Below, in pieces: positions 1 to 10,100 of a stretch of DNA of 64,000 nucleotides; within the stretch, counting starts at the first letter, position 1; each line of letters opens with the position of its first letter. The notes under the pieces are model-generated. The model saw only the letters and a program-made list of their open reading frames with translations, ran no database searches and was not told the DNA's origin. The position numbers were made by a program, and so were the translations under genes. Origin of the DNA: Histoplasma ohiense (taxonomy: Eukaryota; Ascomycota; Eurotiomycetes; Onygenales; Ajellomycetaceae); the NCBI GenBank assembly GCA_017607445.1, contig JAEVHH010000002.1, forward strand, positions 5,238,001 through 5,302,000, written 5' to 3'.

Positions 1-1662
1 ACATGTTCCATTTTGCCCTTTTCGTGTCCATGTGCCGAAAGATTATGCGGAATGGCGTCCTATGTGAGTACAGAGTATATCCCCTGGATATTTGAAATAC
101 CAACTTTGAACTTACAAAAATATGTGTTAGATTTCATCCGTGATCCCGACGATCCTACATTCCACCCCGTACGCGATGTTCTTGAGCGTAATATCACTAC
201 CCAGTTGCGTAAAATCGCTTTCAGTGCACTTGTGTACGGTGGTCTTGTTATCGTTTGCCTCGGCGGTGTTGTCTGGGGCTTATCCTTGACTTTCCGTGAA
301 GTACTCCCGATACACTGGTCGTCCAATGAGCCCGTTTTGGAATTCCCGGTTGATCTACTTTTCTACAATTTTGTAATGCCGTTGGCGATTCGTTCTCTCC
401 GCCCATCAGATGGCTTGCATAAAATGTACGACTGGTGGTTCCATAAGTGCGCGCGCAAATTGAGGCTGACGCACTTCCTGTTTGGAGAGCGGCGTCAGGA
501 CGAGGAAGGTCGACGGGCATATCCAACATGGCGTGACTGGATTTTCCGCAGTCGGGATACCCTGGAAGATGAAAGCAGTAGTAAATATTTTCTACGAGAT
601 GGCAAGTTTGTGCGAGCCCCAGGATCGGATCAGGTTCGAATTCCCAAGGGCAGGTCTGTTTTCTTGGAAGTTGACGAAAATAATGAGCGTATTGATGGCA
701 ACGAGGATCACGAAGATGGCCTTCATGGAAAGTCTAACAGTATGTTCGCTCACGTCTATGTCCCGCCAACGTTCAAGATCAGGATCGCGACATTTATTTT
801 CATGATATGGGTTTTCGCTGCGGTAACTGGGCTTGGGTGCACCATAGTGCCTCTGGCCATCGGGCGACGGATGATTTCTTCACTCTTCCCTATCCATGTT
901 CCTGTGAACGACATCTATGCCTTTTCTGCTGGCATATATGTGGTAGGTGGAGCCTTCTATGCGCTCGTGTACTGTCGTCGCCACGGTCTACCGGCGCTCA
1001 ATCAACGTCTGCAACCATACCTTGCATCCCCGAGACAAGCATTCCCACACACATACAACATCCTTGTGAAACTCCTCAGTCTCCTGTATATTGGAGCGGC
1101 GTATGCTCTATTCCTCCCCTCCCTTTTCGCCTTAATTACCGAGCTCTACGTTCTGATTCCTCTGCACACCTACATTGGAAGTGGCGAAGTCCACGTCATC
1201 CACTTCGTTCAAGACTGGACGCTCGGCGTGCTATACGTGCGCATGGCCGTCAGACTTATATTATGGTATCGCGGCTCTCGCCCAGCCAATGCCCTCAACG
1301 CCGTCCTACGCAACGGCTGGATGGATCCGGACATTCAACTGGCTACCCGCGCATTTATTGTTCCTGCTACATTGGTTGCCTGCGTCGCTGTGTTAGGGCC
1401 CTTGCCAATCGGAGCTGTTCTAAATTCCACGATCTTCCGCGATTCGCCGGCCATGGTGCACTCCGAAGTATACCGCTACTGTTTCCCTGCGACGTTAATG
1501 GGGGTGCTTCTCCTTTGGGCTCTACGCCTGGCTCGAAACCAAATCGCCATATGGAGGGCGAGTATTCGTGATGACGTGTATTTGATTGGAGAGCGACTTC
1601 ATAACTTCGGAGAGAAGCGGGCCAAGGACGTTGGCGTAACGCGGCGGATGATTACTTCATGA
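1..1662 (+). CDS. SSM4: Doa10/Ssm4/MARCH6-type ER ubiquitin ligase, C-terminal part (5' truncated by window edge)
   Basis: The frame is open from base 1, so the gene begins upstream; about 553 residues are visible, ending with TGA at 1660-1662. The family is an ER and inner nuclear membrane E3 ligase that ubiquitinates misfolded and short-lived proteins through an N-terminal RING-CH domain, which would lie outside this window. What is visible is the multi-pass C-terminal half: hydrophobic segments near residues 70-95, 260-290, 295-320, 350-380, 445-470 and 490-510, with a hydrophilic cytosolic loop (about 150-250). The last 30 residues contain DDVYLIGERLHNFGEK, matching the C-terminal element conserved between yeast Doa10 and animal MARCH6. 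No intron is needed in this part. Assignment rests on overall topology and this terminal motif; the catalytic end cannot be checked here. Confidence 0.85.
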   Translation, partial: TCSILPFSCPCAERLCGMASYVSTEYIPWIFEIPTLNLQKYVLDFIRDPDDPTFHPVRDVLERNITTQLRKIAFSALVYGGLVIVCLGGVVWGLSLTFREVLPIHWSSNEPVLEFPVDLLFYNFVMPLAIRSLRPSDGLHKMYDWWFHKCARKLRLTHFLFGERRQDEEGRRAYPTWRDWIFRSRDTLEDESSSKYFLRDGKFVRAPGSDQVRIPKGRSVFLEVDENNERIDGNEDHEDGLHGKSNSMFAHVYVPPTFKIRIATFIFMIWVFAAVTGLGCTIVPLAIGRRMISSLFPIHVPVNDIYAFSAGIYVVGGAFYALVYCRRHGLPALNQRLQPYLASPRQAFPHTYNILVKLLSLLYIGAAYALFLPSLFALITELYVLIPLHTYIGSGEVHVIHFVQDWTLGVLYVRMAVRLILWYRGSRPANALNAVLRNGWMDPDIQLATRAFIVPATLVACVAVLGPLPIGAVLNSTIFRDSPAMVHSEVYRYCFPATLMGVLLLWALRLARNQIAIWRASIRDDVYLIGERLHNFGEKRAKDVGVTRRMITS

Positions 1663-2136
1663 TACGACTGTGTTCCCTTTTCTAGCGGGTGAAGACTAAT
1701 TGATTTTCTCTACAATAACCAAAAAATATGTTCCATTTTGATGCCTATCCTTTTCTATACTATGTACATTACTCTTTTCTGTCTTCGTAAATAAGTCGAT
1801 TCGCAGTGAGTTCAGCTGCGGAGGAAATATAACTCGTTTGCCTTGATAATTGTGCTGCCTTGGCTTGGCGGGCCGGAAAGATTTCCCACGTGATCATCTA
1901 GCGCTGGCTGCAACCTTATTGGCCACTGTTAGGCAGCAACTTTGTGGTTCATCGTACTTCATCTCAAAGACGTCGTCTCCCGATGGCTTGAGATGTCTTT
2001 GGATCGTTGGTTGAATCCTGCTCTTGGAAGCGTACATACCTGAATGCCTACCATACCGGTTAATGATTGATAGTGAGAAATTTGACCGCGATCAATTATC
2101 TCCATTCATTTCTAATTAAGCGTCTCCGTCGCATCC
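1663..2136. other. Intergenic, 3' end of ligase gene and promoter of next gene
   Basis: No coding potential seen. The first part should hold the ligase 3' UTR and the remainder the promoter and 5' UTR of the gene starting at 2137. Confidence 0.5.
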
Positions 2137-5100
2137 ATGTCTGTCCTTAGGCATGGCGGCGCCTTCTTCCAAAGGCGGCTTACAAAGCTGTACACGGATA
2201 CCAAGTCCTCCTGTGAAAGCGTCTCCAGCGCATCGAAGGCCAATGATGATCCAGAGCTCGTTGCGTTGAATCGAAATTTCAGGACTCAGAAAGATAGACT
2301 GTTGGCGTGGGGCTTGGACTGGAGCGATGCGAGCGCCGCCCAACCAAATGATATCGACGAAGCGCTGAGCGAGGCTGGCTTTTCTGACGTTGTCGCGAGT
2401 GTGATGTCTTCCATCCAAGAGCTCCTCAATGAGGCGGAGAGGCTCCAGCAACCTGATGGTGTCAAGTCGCCTGATGGATTGGTCCAGGTTAGCGCTGTCA
2501 AGGCGACCTACACCGCTGAAGAGATAGCAAGGTCCAAGGAGCTGTTGGAGGAATTGACCCAGCATATCGAGACGCTATATGATCTCTCACGATCGCGGAG
2601 GAATATGAGCATGAGCATGAGTATGAATTCAGGTTCGCACGCAGGGACGAAAAGTCAGGGCCAAGTCCAAGGTCAAGGTCGTCCATTGCTTCCTAAATCT
2701 TCGAAATCTTCAAAAGAGTCGTTCTATTCGCTTCGGACTGAACACTGTCAATCGATGGATAAGAAGCCTCTATCATCAAAGAAAAAGTCCTTATCAGAAC
2801 CTCAGCCAGGAAAGTTGGGTTTTGCAAAAAGCCACCACTTTTCTGGGGCGACTGGTGAGATTGCCGAAGACTTCCAGAATACTTTCCCGGAGTCATTCCT
2901 CCCAACTAAACAGTTTTATATCGAAAAATCTGCCCTTCATCTCTCGCGTGGCGGGATTTCCCACGCTTCCAATCCGCCCCCGTACGAAGCGGTCGCGGAA
3001 TCTGCGAACTCCAGAGTGATTGGGCATTTAGATACCCATGCGATGCCTCGTTCCCTAGCAGTCCATATTCAGAGCCCAATCGTACCAGTTCTAGTAGAAT
3101 TTTCTCCGATAATGTTGGAGATGCGGAATTCTCTCCAGTTTCCCCGGAGAGAGCGGCTTATTCAATTATTCGACACCCTACAACGTCTGGTCGAGAACTC
3201 GAGGGTATCCCATCTTGGATTACTAAAATTCATTGGCTATTTTATTGACATGACATATTCTCGCTACGCGTTTGTTTATCAGATCCCTATCGAGATGTTC
3301 CCATTACTACGACAACCCTCCGATGTTCTGAGAGACGTTAAACCTCGACCTCTTGTCTCGCTATTCCATTCCGGAGATGGCCGACCAGATTGCCCAATTC
3401 CGAATCTTGAAAGTCGATTTCGCCTAGCATATCACTTGGTTCTGGCGGTCCTTCATCTCAGGAGTCAGAATGTCGTACACGGAAATATAAATAGCAACAA
3501 TATTTTGGTATTCCCAGATTTCCAGGTCCCCAATGAAGGAGTCCTAGATGACTCAAGCTCAGAGTTCAGCCACCCATACCTCACTTCTCTTTCTCAATTC
3601 GACGGCGAAGATAAGAATGCAGTTCCTGAGCCTTTATCAGCCAGCATGTACCGCCATCCTGACGACCGTCGAGTCATCACAGATAACTCGTCTTGGTCAT
3701 ACGATCTATACAGCCTAGGTCTAGTGTTGCTCGAAATTGGCTTGTGGACTCCACTCAGTAAACTCTGGAAGATGAAATATAATAATTCGATGTTCAAATC
3801 GCGAATCGAAAACGTTTACGTCAAACGGCTGGCACCCAAGTGTGGAAACTCCTATCTGCAGATAGTCCAACTTTGCCTCGATGCGCCCAATTTCCACCTT
3901 TCTACCGAACCAATGACAGATCTAGGACTGAGAATCCGACAAACCTACCATTATCCATGGCATGACCCAAGTACATCGGATGAGTGGAACGCGTTCTCCA
4001 AAAATTTTGTGTATACAATTGGGAAAGTTAGTTGGCGCTGTGCTTGCCTAGATGTCTTCAATCCTCCACCTGCTTTGGATCTGGATGAGTCGCTTCCTCC
4101 ACCTCTCGTTATTGAGCCAACGAGTTCGTCCATCCAAGAAGTTAGCCCTTACATTATAGGCCGTCAACCAGATGTAACCATGCCAATCGATATGGCGGAT
4201 GATGGAACTACTTACGGTGAATCAAATGGATTACAGGAGAAAAGCGACGTTAATGAGAAGAAAGTACGGAAACGGACGTTGAAGAAATGGTCCAATATCG
4301 AAATACCCGACGAGGACTTGCGGAAATGGAACATGACGCTCATGCCGAAACTCAGCAAACTTCTTCAGAAGATCTTAAAGGACTCTCCTGAATCCTGCAG
4401 TGCTTCTTTAATGGTGGCTGGGGAAACTGCAGAGACAGCAAAGACCACAATATGTGTCTCGTGTACCAGTATCCGGAGGGTTCGAGTTGCTCTCAAGAAG
4501 TACTTCGATTACGATCGAGAAAACTGGGATCTCATTGTGATTCGGGGCGATGTTACCCGCTCAAAAGTCCCTCGCCGAAAACGTAGAAAGCCGAAAACGA
4601 ATAATCATCCTGTCATCGACGCTGCCCAGGTCGATCTGAACCCTCACTATCAACCGAAGCCTCTCTGTGGAGCATCAATAGGAGCATTTCGGCTCGATGA
4701 ACATTTACCGCCGGTTTCCTATGGAGGAGCGATCCTGGTCGATGGAATGCCTTACGGAATGACAGTACACCACATGCTTGACGCTCCCTGCGATGATGAG
4801 GAAGACGACTCCGGTCAGGACCTTCCTCCTCGTTCGGCAGGCAATTGGACTCCGGGAGGTGAGACATTTGACCAGGATTTTGCATATTCATGGCATGATG
4901 AGGACCCACCAGAAGCCTTGTATCCATTTGAGATCTCCGATGATGAAGAAGACGCAGATGATGGATCTATAGCACCAAGTATTGACGAGGCATATGATGA
5001 TTACTGGCTCTCAGACGGTTACTCCACTGACGATGGGGATGACGATGATGACGACGATGATTATGATGCGGCCTCCATTGGAGATACTGCTGGAGTTGAT

Positions 5101-6186
5101 CCGGGAGAGGAGCCTCGAATAATCGTCACACAGCCAGCGATCGATGACGTGGAAGACGGATTTTTTCCCACCGTGGAGGATCGTGATGATGAACATCTTG
5201 CCTCCCACTCCCTTGGATACGTCCACGCCTCTTCCGGAGTCAGGAGGTGGAAACGCGGTGGGATAAAGCACGAAGTGGACTGGGCGCTTATCAAGATCGA
5301 CGAGAACCGGATGGATATCAATAACACGATACTTGCCGATGTTGGCATGCCAGAAGTTCACGCCTCCGCTTCTCGCTCTAGCAGTCGTGAAGTTCACATG
5401 CAACAAGGCCCCACAATGCACTTTGCTACTCTTGACAAAGTAGCCAAGATCGAAGATCTTGCTGGTTTACATGTCCAATGCTGTGGCAGGACAAGCGGCT
5501 TGCAAAGCGGCCGTATTTCCAAAGCACTGACTCTGGTGAAAATGCATGGTCGCCAATCATTCTCCAGCAGTTTCAGTGTTGATGGGAATTTTGGAGGTAA
5601 TGGCTCTCCTCGCTCCATCTCTAACTTCAATCCCCTCTTCCCACACCGCCTAGTAAAAAATAAATTAATAAAAACAAAAGAAAATAAAAGAAAACAAATC
5701 ATACTAACGTGCTCACTTCTAGTTCCTGGTGACTCCGGAGCCTGGGTCTTCGATAAATCCACAGGCCAGGTATGCGGCCATGTCCTCGCATGGTCCGAAA
5801 AGAGCCGCACAGCCTACATAGCTCCGATGGAGATTCTCCTTGAGGACATTGCACGCACCCTAGGCGCTACCAGCGTCACCCTTCCCGGCAGCGAAGAGGA
5901 ACTAGTATGGAGCCACAGCACCATCCCATCGGGCGCAGGTGCCGCGTCCTTTAGTGATCGTCGCCCAACAGCAGCGGCAACGGCAACGGCACAAGGTTGG
6001 AAAATGGCCCGCCACGAAATGGACCAGCTTCCGGTTGAGTTGGGCCGATTAAGTATTGATAGGGATGACCAGGGACGAGGTCGTGGGGGCGGTGTGAAAG
6101 GGTTAAGAGATGTTTCTGCGCCGCCGTACCGAGTTGTTGTGCCGTTTATGCGTCATCCGTATACGATGGAGAGGCAGCTAGCGTGA
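2137..6186 (+). CDS. Large multidomain protein: pseudokinase-like domain plus trypsin-fold protease-like domain
   Basis: The frame is open for 1349 codons from ATG 2137, but 5597-5722 looks like an in-frame intron, giving 1307 residues when spliced. Residues 45-65 (FRTQKDRLLAWGLDWSD) resemble the helical N-terminal segment of fungal HeLo-like/kinase-like proteins. Residues about 315-620 resemble a fungal protein-kinase-like domain, but the catalytic loop reads HGNINSNN instead of HRD and no DFG is seen, so it is probably a pseudokinase. A very acidic linker follows (about 885-1000). The C-terminal part has what looks like a chymotrypsin-type triad: His in TVHHML (about 877), Asp in DWALIKID (about 1047) and Ser in PGDSGAW (about 1197 unspliced). 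No signal peptide or membrane segment is visible, so it is probably cytosolic. A role in non-self recognition or regulated cell death is only a hypothesis from architecture. Convergent with the carboxylase gene downstream. Confidence 0.8.
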   Translation: MSVLRHGGAFFQRRLTKLYTDTKSSCESVSSASKANDDPELVALNRNFRTQKDRLLAWGLDWSDASAAQPNDIDEALSEAGFSDVVASVMSSIQELLNEAERLQQPDGVKSPDGLVQVSAVKATYTAEEIARSKELLEELTQHIETLYDLSRSRRNMSMSMSMNSGSHAGTKSQGQVQGQGRPLLPKSSKSSKESFYSLRTEHCQSMDKKPLSSKKKSLSEPQPGKLGFAKSHHFSGATGEIAEDFQNTFPESFLPTKQFYIEKSALHLSRGGISHASNPPPYEAVAESANSRVIGHLDTHAMPRSLAVHIQSPIVPVLVEFSPIMLEMRNSLQFPRRERLIQLFDTLQRLVENSRVSHLGLLKFIGYFIDMTYSRYAFVYQIPIEMFPLLRQPSDVLRDVKPRPLVSLFHSGDGRPDCPIPNLESRFRLAYHLVLAVLHLRSQNVVHGNINSNNILVFPDFQVPNEGVLDDSSSEFSHPYLTSLSQFDGEDKNAVPEPLSASMYRHPDDRRVITDNSSWSYDLYSLGLVLLEIGLWTPLSKLWKMKYNNSMFKSRIENVYVKRLAPKCGNSYLQIVQLCLDAPNFHLSTEPMTDLGLRIRQTYHYPWHDPSTSDEWNAFSKNFVYTIGKVSWRCACLDVFNPPPALDLDESLPPPLVIEPTSSSIQEVSPYIIGRQPDVTMPIDMADDGTTYGESNGLQEKSDVNEKKVRKRTLKKWSNIEIPDEDLRKWNMTLMPKLSKLLQKILKDSPESCSASLMVAGETAETAKTTICVSCTSIRRVRVALKKYFDYDRENWDLIVIRGDVTRSKVPRRKRRKPKTNNHPVIDAAQVDLNPHYQPKPLCGASIGAFRLDEHLPPVSYGGAILVDGMPYGMTVHHMLDAPCDDEEDDSGQDLPPRSAGNWTPGGETFDQDFAYSWHDEDPPEALYPFEISDDEEDADDGSIAPSIDEAYDDYWLSDGYSTDDGDDDDDDDDYDAASIGDTAGVDPGEEPRIIVTQPAIDDVEDGFFPTVEDRDDEHLASHSLGYVHASSGVRRWKRGGIKHEVDWALIKIDENRMDINNTILADVGMPEVHASASRSSSREVHMQQGPTMHFATLDKVAKIEDLAGLHVQCCGRTSGLQSGRISKALTLVKMHGRQSFSSSFSVDGNFGGNGSPRSISNFNPLFPHRLVKNKLIKTKENKRKQIILTCSLLVPGDSGAWVFDKSTGQVCGHVLAWSEKSRTAYIAPMEILLEDIARTLGATSVTLPGSEEELVWSHSTIPSGAGAASFSDRRPTAAATATAQGWKMARHEMDQLPVELGRLSIDRDDQGRGRGGGVKGLRDVSAPPYRVVVPFMRHPYTMERQLA
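5597..5722 (+). other. Probable intron of 126 bp that stays open if retained
   Basis: The donor GTAATG follows GGAG. A near-perfect branch site TACTAAC (5702-5708) precedes CTTCTAG by a dozen bases. The length is a multiple of three with no stop, so retention adds 42 residues of low-complexity Asn/Lys-rich sequence directly before the catalytic-type GDSG motif. Splicing joins NFG to VPGDSG. Confidence 0.8.
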
Positions 6187-6553
6187 TTCGTTTAGTCCTC
6201 TTTTCAGGGGCCACTCATTTCTTGCACTTGCCATTATTTATTGATTTATTTATTTTTATTTTTTGGGGAAATTCCTTTTGATGTTTATCACATTTATGAT
6301 ACCCCCCCCCCCTTCTATATATATTCGTATCTATCATTATTTGTCATTTACTAGCTATCGTTCCCGTTGAGCCTCTACAACTCACTTCGCTAATACTCAT
6401 ATGCATTGCATACCAAACATTGTTTAAGTATGTCTGTGCTTCGGCATAGTATATTTTCTCTCTCTGGAAAATACTTTCGTGCTTGCGTAACATTTTTTGT
6501 TCCATTTAAATATTTAAATATGCTTGCAAATCTTTCCAGTTCATGTATGTACT

Positions 6554-6577
6554 GTACATGTACATGTACATGTACTT
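6554..6577. repeat. GTACAT microsatellite
   Basis: Four near-perfect copies of a 6-bp self-complementary unit that could form a hairpin. Confidence 0.8.
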
Positions 6578-6802
6578 AACTGTTATAATTCTATTTACGA
6601 CAGTAGGCATAATAGGCACATGTATCTTCTTAGTAGTGTATCGGAAACTTTCTCCTTTAGCTTAAGATTTGAAGCTATCGATCAGATTCGAGGGTATAGG
6701 ACCTTGAAGGCCTTAAGGAACAGAAATATATGTAGAGATTATCGACTTGTGATCTATGTATGTAACAGCGCTAACTACATAATGCGAACTGTGATAAAAG
6801 AG

Positions 6803-6804
<2 letters not shown>

Positions 6805-6840
<36 letters not shown>
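6805..6840 (+). repeat. Poly-A tract, 36 bases
   Basis: Uninterrupted A run preceded by GGC and followed by CAAAG and several AAAAG units. Confidence 0.9.
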
Positions 6841-6841
<1 letters not shown>

Positions 6842-7041
6842 AAAGAAAAGAAAAGAAAAGAAAAATACCAGAGAAGCGTCCAAGTCCAATCACCAGAAAA
6901 TACACAAAAAAGGGGGGGGTTGAGAATGAAAATTCTACGGGACAATAACTGATTTATATGTATATGGAAAGGCTTTGCAAAACCAAGTGAGCAAACGAAT
7001 AATAAAAGGAACAACAAAAAGAGGGAGGAAATCAAACCATG

Positions 7042-7043
<2 letters not shown>

Positions 7044-7080
<37 letters not shown>
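7044..7080 (+). repeat. Poly-A tract, 37 bases
   Basis: Second uninterrupted A run only 203 bp after the first, also preceded by GGC and followed by C. Confidence 0.9.
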
Positions 7081-7081
<1 letters not shown>

Positions 7082-7190
7082 ACACACAAAACAAAAAGAT
7101 GAATATGATGAGAGAGACCCATCCCACTCTCTCTCAAATGCAGTTTGACTTCTTCACACCCAACCAGCCACGCTCATTATCTCTCTTAGC

Positions 7191-10100
7191 CTAAGACCTC
7201 AAATACGTCAACACAGCCTCCCTCTCCTCCACGGGAAGCATACTCAACACCTGCTGCACGCCCTTGAGCCCGCCATCCTTATTCCCCATAAGCAACTGCG
7301 CAACTTCCACTGCGGTGCTCTCCGTCCTCATCTCCTCAACCTTCTCCAGCACCTTCCGCTTGTTCTCTTCATACCAGAGCGCAACCTTGCGGTCATTGGT
7401 ATCAAACTCCCGGTCCAGCATCCCGGTCCACGATTTCAGCGTATTGAGGTTGATCTCGCGGGCGGTTGGTGGAGCGGGCCGAGGGGATGCCGAGACGCCG
7501 GTGGTTGGAATTGCGCCGTTGCGCATGCCGGTAGATGGGGCAGCGGCCGCCAGGCGTTTGAGGATGAGTTCTTCGCTAAGACGGCGGCGCAGGCGCCAGT
7601 AGAAGAACCGCCTGGCGTTCCTCCACTGGAGAGGTTTGCGGATGGTTCCCTTCGCCTCCATGCGGCCAGCGCGATCGTGGAGATCGGCAAATTGCAGAGC
7701 AATTTGCATATAAACTGGGAGAAGCTGTTCTTCCCTTGCGGTCATTTTTGCTTTGATCTTGGAAAGCTGGTCGTCTGGCAGGGATTTGTCGCTGAGGGCC
7801 TTCCTGAGTTCGCCGTATTCAGGGTCCAAACGGGCCATGGTATCTAGCTGTTTGTCGCGGCGGTACTTGATGTTGACAATACCTTCAGGCTCAAGGACAC
7901 CACCGCGAGACTCCTCATCGGCATACATCTCCATCTGCTCTGGATTGATCGTAGGATCAATCACAACCTATTGCGAAATATTAACATGAGATAAACAAAA
8001 CATAAGAAAGCAAACTAGGAAAATTAACTTACCCACGAACCACCACGCAATTCCCCAAATGGCGGGATGTAAACGAAAATGGGCTGCTCATATTTGACAA
8101 GGGCATCGACGATGTAGGAACCATACTTGAGAACCTCATTGTACATGTCGCGCTGGCCACCAGAGAAGCCTCGCCAGTTAGCAAGGATCATGACAGGAAG
8201 CTGTTCGCCAAAGTTGAAATCCCTGAGAGCCTGCGCGGTTTTGAAAGCCGAATTCGGATACCAGACTCCGCCAGCCTCTGTGGAAATCAGCTCCATCGAG
8301 TCTGGATTCGCAGGATCAGCCGGTGTGACAGTGTCGACGGATCGGGTCTCGACTGCGATGACACCCATGGGGATACCACCGAGCCTGGCACGTCCAACAA
8401 CCACAGTCCTGGCCCATCCCCCGAGCGCTTCCTGGAATGAATCCTTGTCGAACATGCCAGGTAAGAAACCTTCATCATCCTGCTTACCAGCGATAAGCCA
8501 TCTGACGTCGTAAGTTTGCTTCGCTGGAGGATAATACCCGATATCCCGATCCCACGTGTCCGAATATGATCTGATTGGGACAGGAGAATTCTTCTTGTCG
8601 GGGATGAACGACATCCATTGGACAATCTTTTGTATGCCTTCAAAGTCATCGTTGGCCGTCATATGAGAAACGCCGTTCTTGTACATGATTTGCGTTCCAC
8701 CCAGCTGCAAATTAGACGTATACACTTCTCGTCCAAGGAGTTTGTTAATGGCAGGAGCTCCAGTCAAGATGATTGGCTGTCCCTCAACTTGAATCGCTCT
8801 TTGACCCAGACGAACGAGGTAAGCGCCAATTCCAACAGAACGGCAGGTCACAAGAGTAATAGTGAAGATGTCCTCGTAAGCCTTAGAGGTGGCGCCGGCG
8901 ATGAGACCAGAGCCTCTTAGACATTCGACACCAAGACCATCTTCGGCACCGATGATGGTAGTGATCATATGTCGTTCTTCACCATTTTCTATAACTGGCT
9001 CCGTTATGACATCCTTTGTCTTCCTCGCGTCTAATCTCTTCTTCACCTCCGGCGTCAAATAGAGGTATTTGAAGCCAGCCTCTGGCCGCTCGGGATCATT
9101 CCATGCAACTGAGAAATGACGCATGAGCTCCTCTGCCATTCCAATGCGGGCACCGGAGTTAGCAGAAAGATAGATCCGCGGAATCCCCAGCTTCCTCGCA
9201 AGTTCCGTACACTTGTGGAAGAATTTGTCTTCTTGCGGCCCGAAAGATCCAATGTGGAAGGTGATATCGTTCGCGATGATGATGAAGCGCCTACCACGTG
9301 GGTACTCAGGGGTTTTGGCAGTGATCATCCAACCAACCATTCCATGTGTGTTGGTTCCGGGCTCGCGAACTACTTCGATCAAGTTATCAGTATCGTCGAG
9401 CACGAGTTCAGCGTAGTCGATGCACTCGCCCACGGCAGGTCGTTTGTCGGCAAGTGGGGAGTGCTCCTCAACAGCCTTGCTCCAGCAGTTCTGGAAAGCC
9501 TGTCTGAAAAGCTCAGGGAAGTCATATACATATTGGGTACCCATCAAGTGAGCCTTATATCGCTTCGGCTGCAGCCATTCCTTTGTGGGGTAGGGCGTCG
9601 ATACGGGACGAAGATGCATAGACCCAATCTTCGTTGTGCCGCCGATGCTGTGGAATATCCATTCTCCTTTTTCGGATTTCCGCTCAGCGTACATTTCAAC
9701 CTGGATAATGTATCCCGAGGTGTTGTTGATTACGACGCGGAGGGGATAGGCCATGCCAGTCGTGGGCTCCGTGCAAAGGATGCGAATTTCAGCCCCGGTC
9801 ACGCGAAGGCGCCAGAGCCGTCGCCCGAACCGTTCCAGGAAGCCTGCCAGTGCCCTTTCAACGTCAGCGGGCTCAAGCGGGAAAACGGGCGTAAAGTTGA
9901 TGAAGATATGGTTCAAGTCGGAGTTATTGTTGCCAATAATTTCGAGCGCGTCGAGGATGTCATTCATCAGGTTGTCAGCTTCAGAAATAAGATACTCCGC
10001 CGTGGGTATGTCATCCCGCAGACGCCCAGGTCGAACCACAGCACGCGTGAAATATCGTTTATCGACGGCCTTGTCGCTCTCTGGCCCTTTCCCAATTGCC

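Larger units (their letters stand above)
6187..7190. other. Convergent intergenic region rich in simple repeats
   Basis: The 3' ends of the pseudokinase-protease gene (+) and the carboxylase gene (-) face each other here. It holds a C10 run near 6303, a GTACAT repeat and two long A tracts. Reading frames here are products of the homopolymers; I see no gene. Confidence 0.7.
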
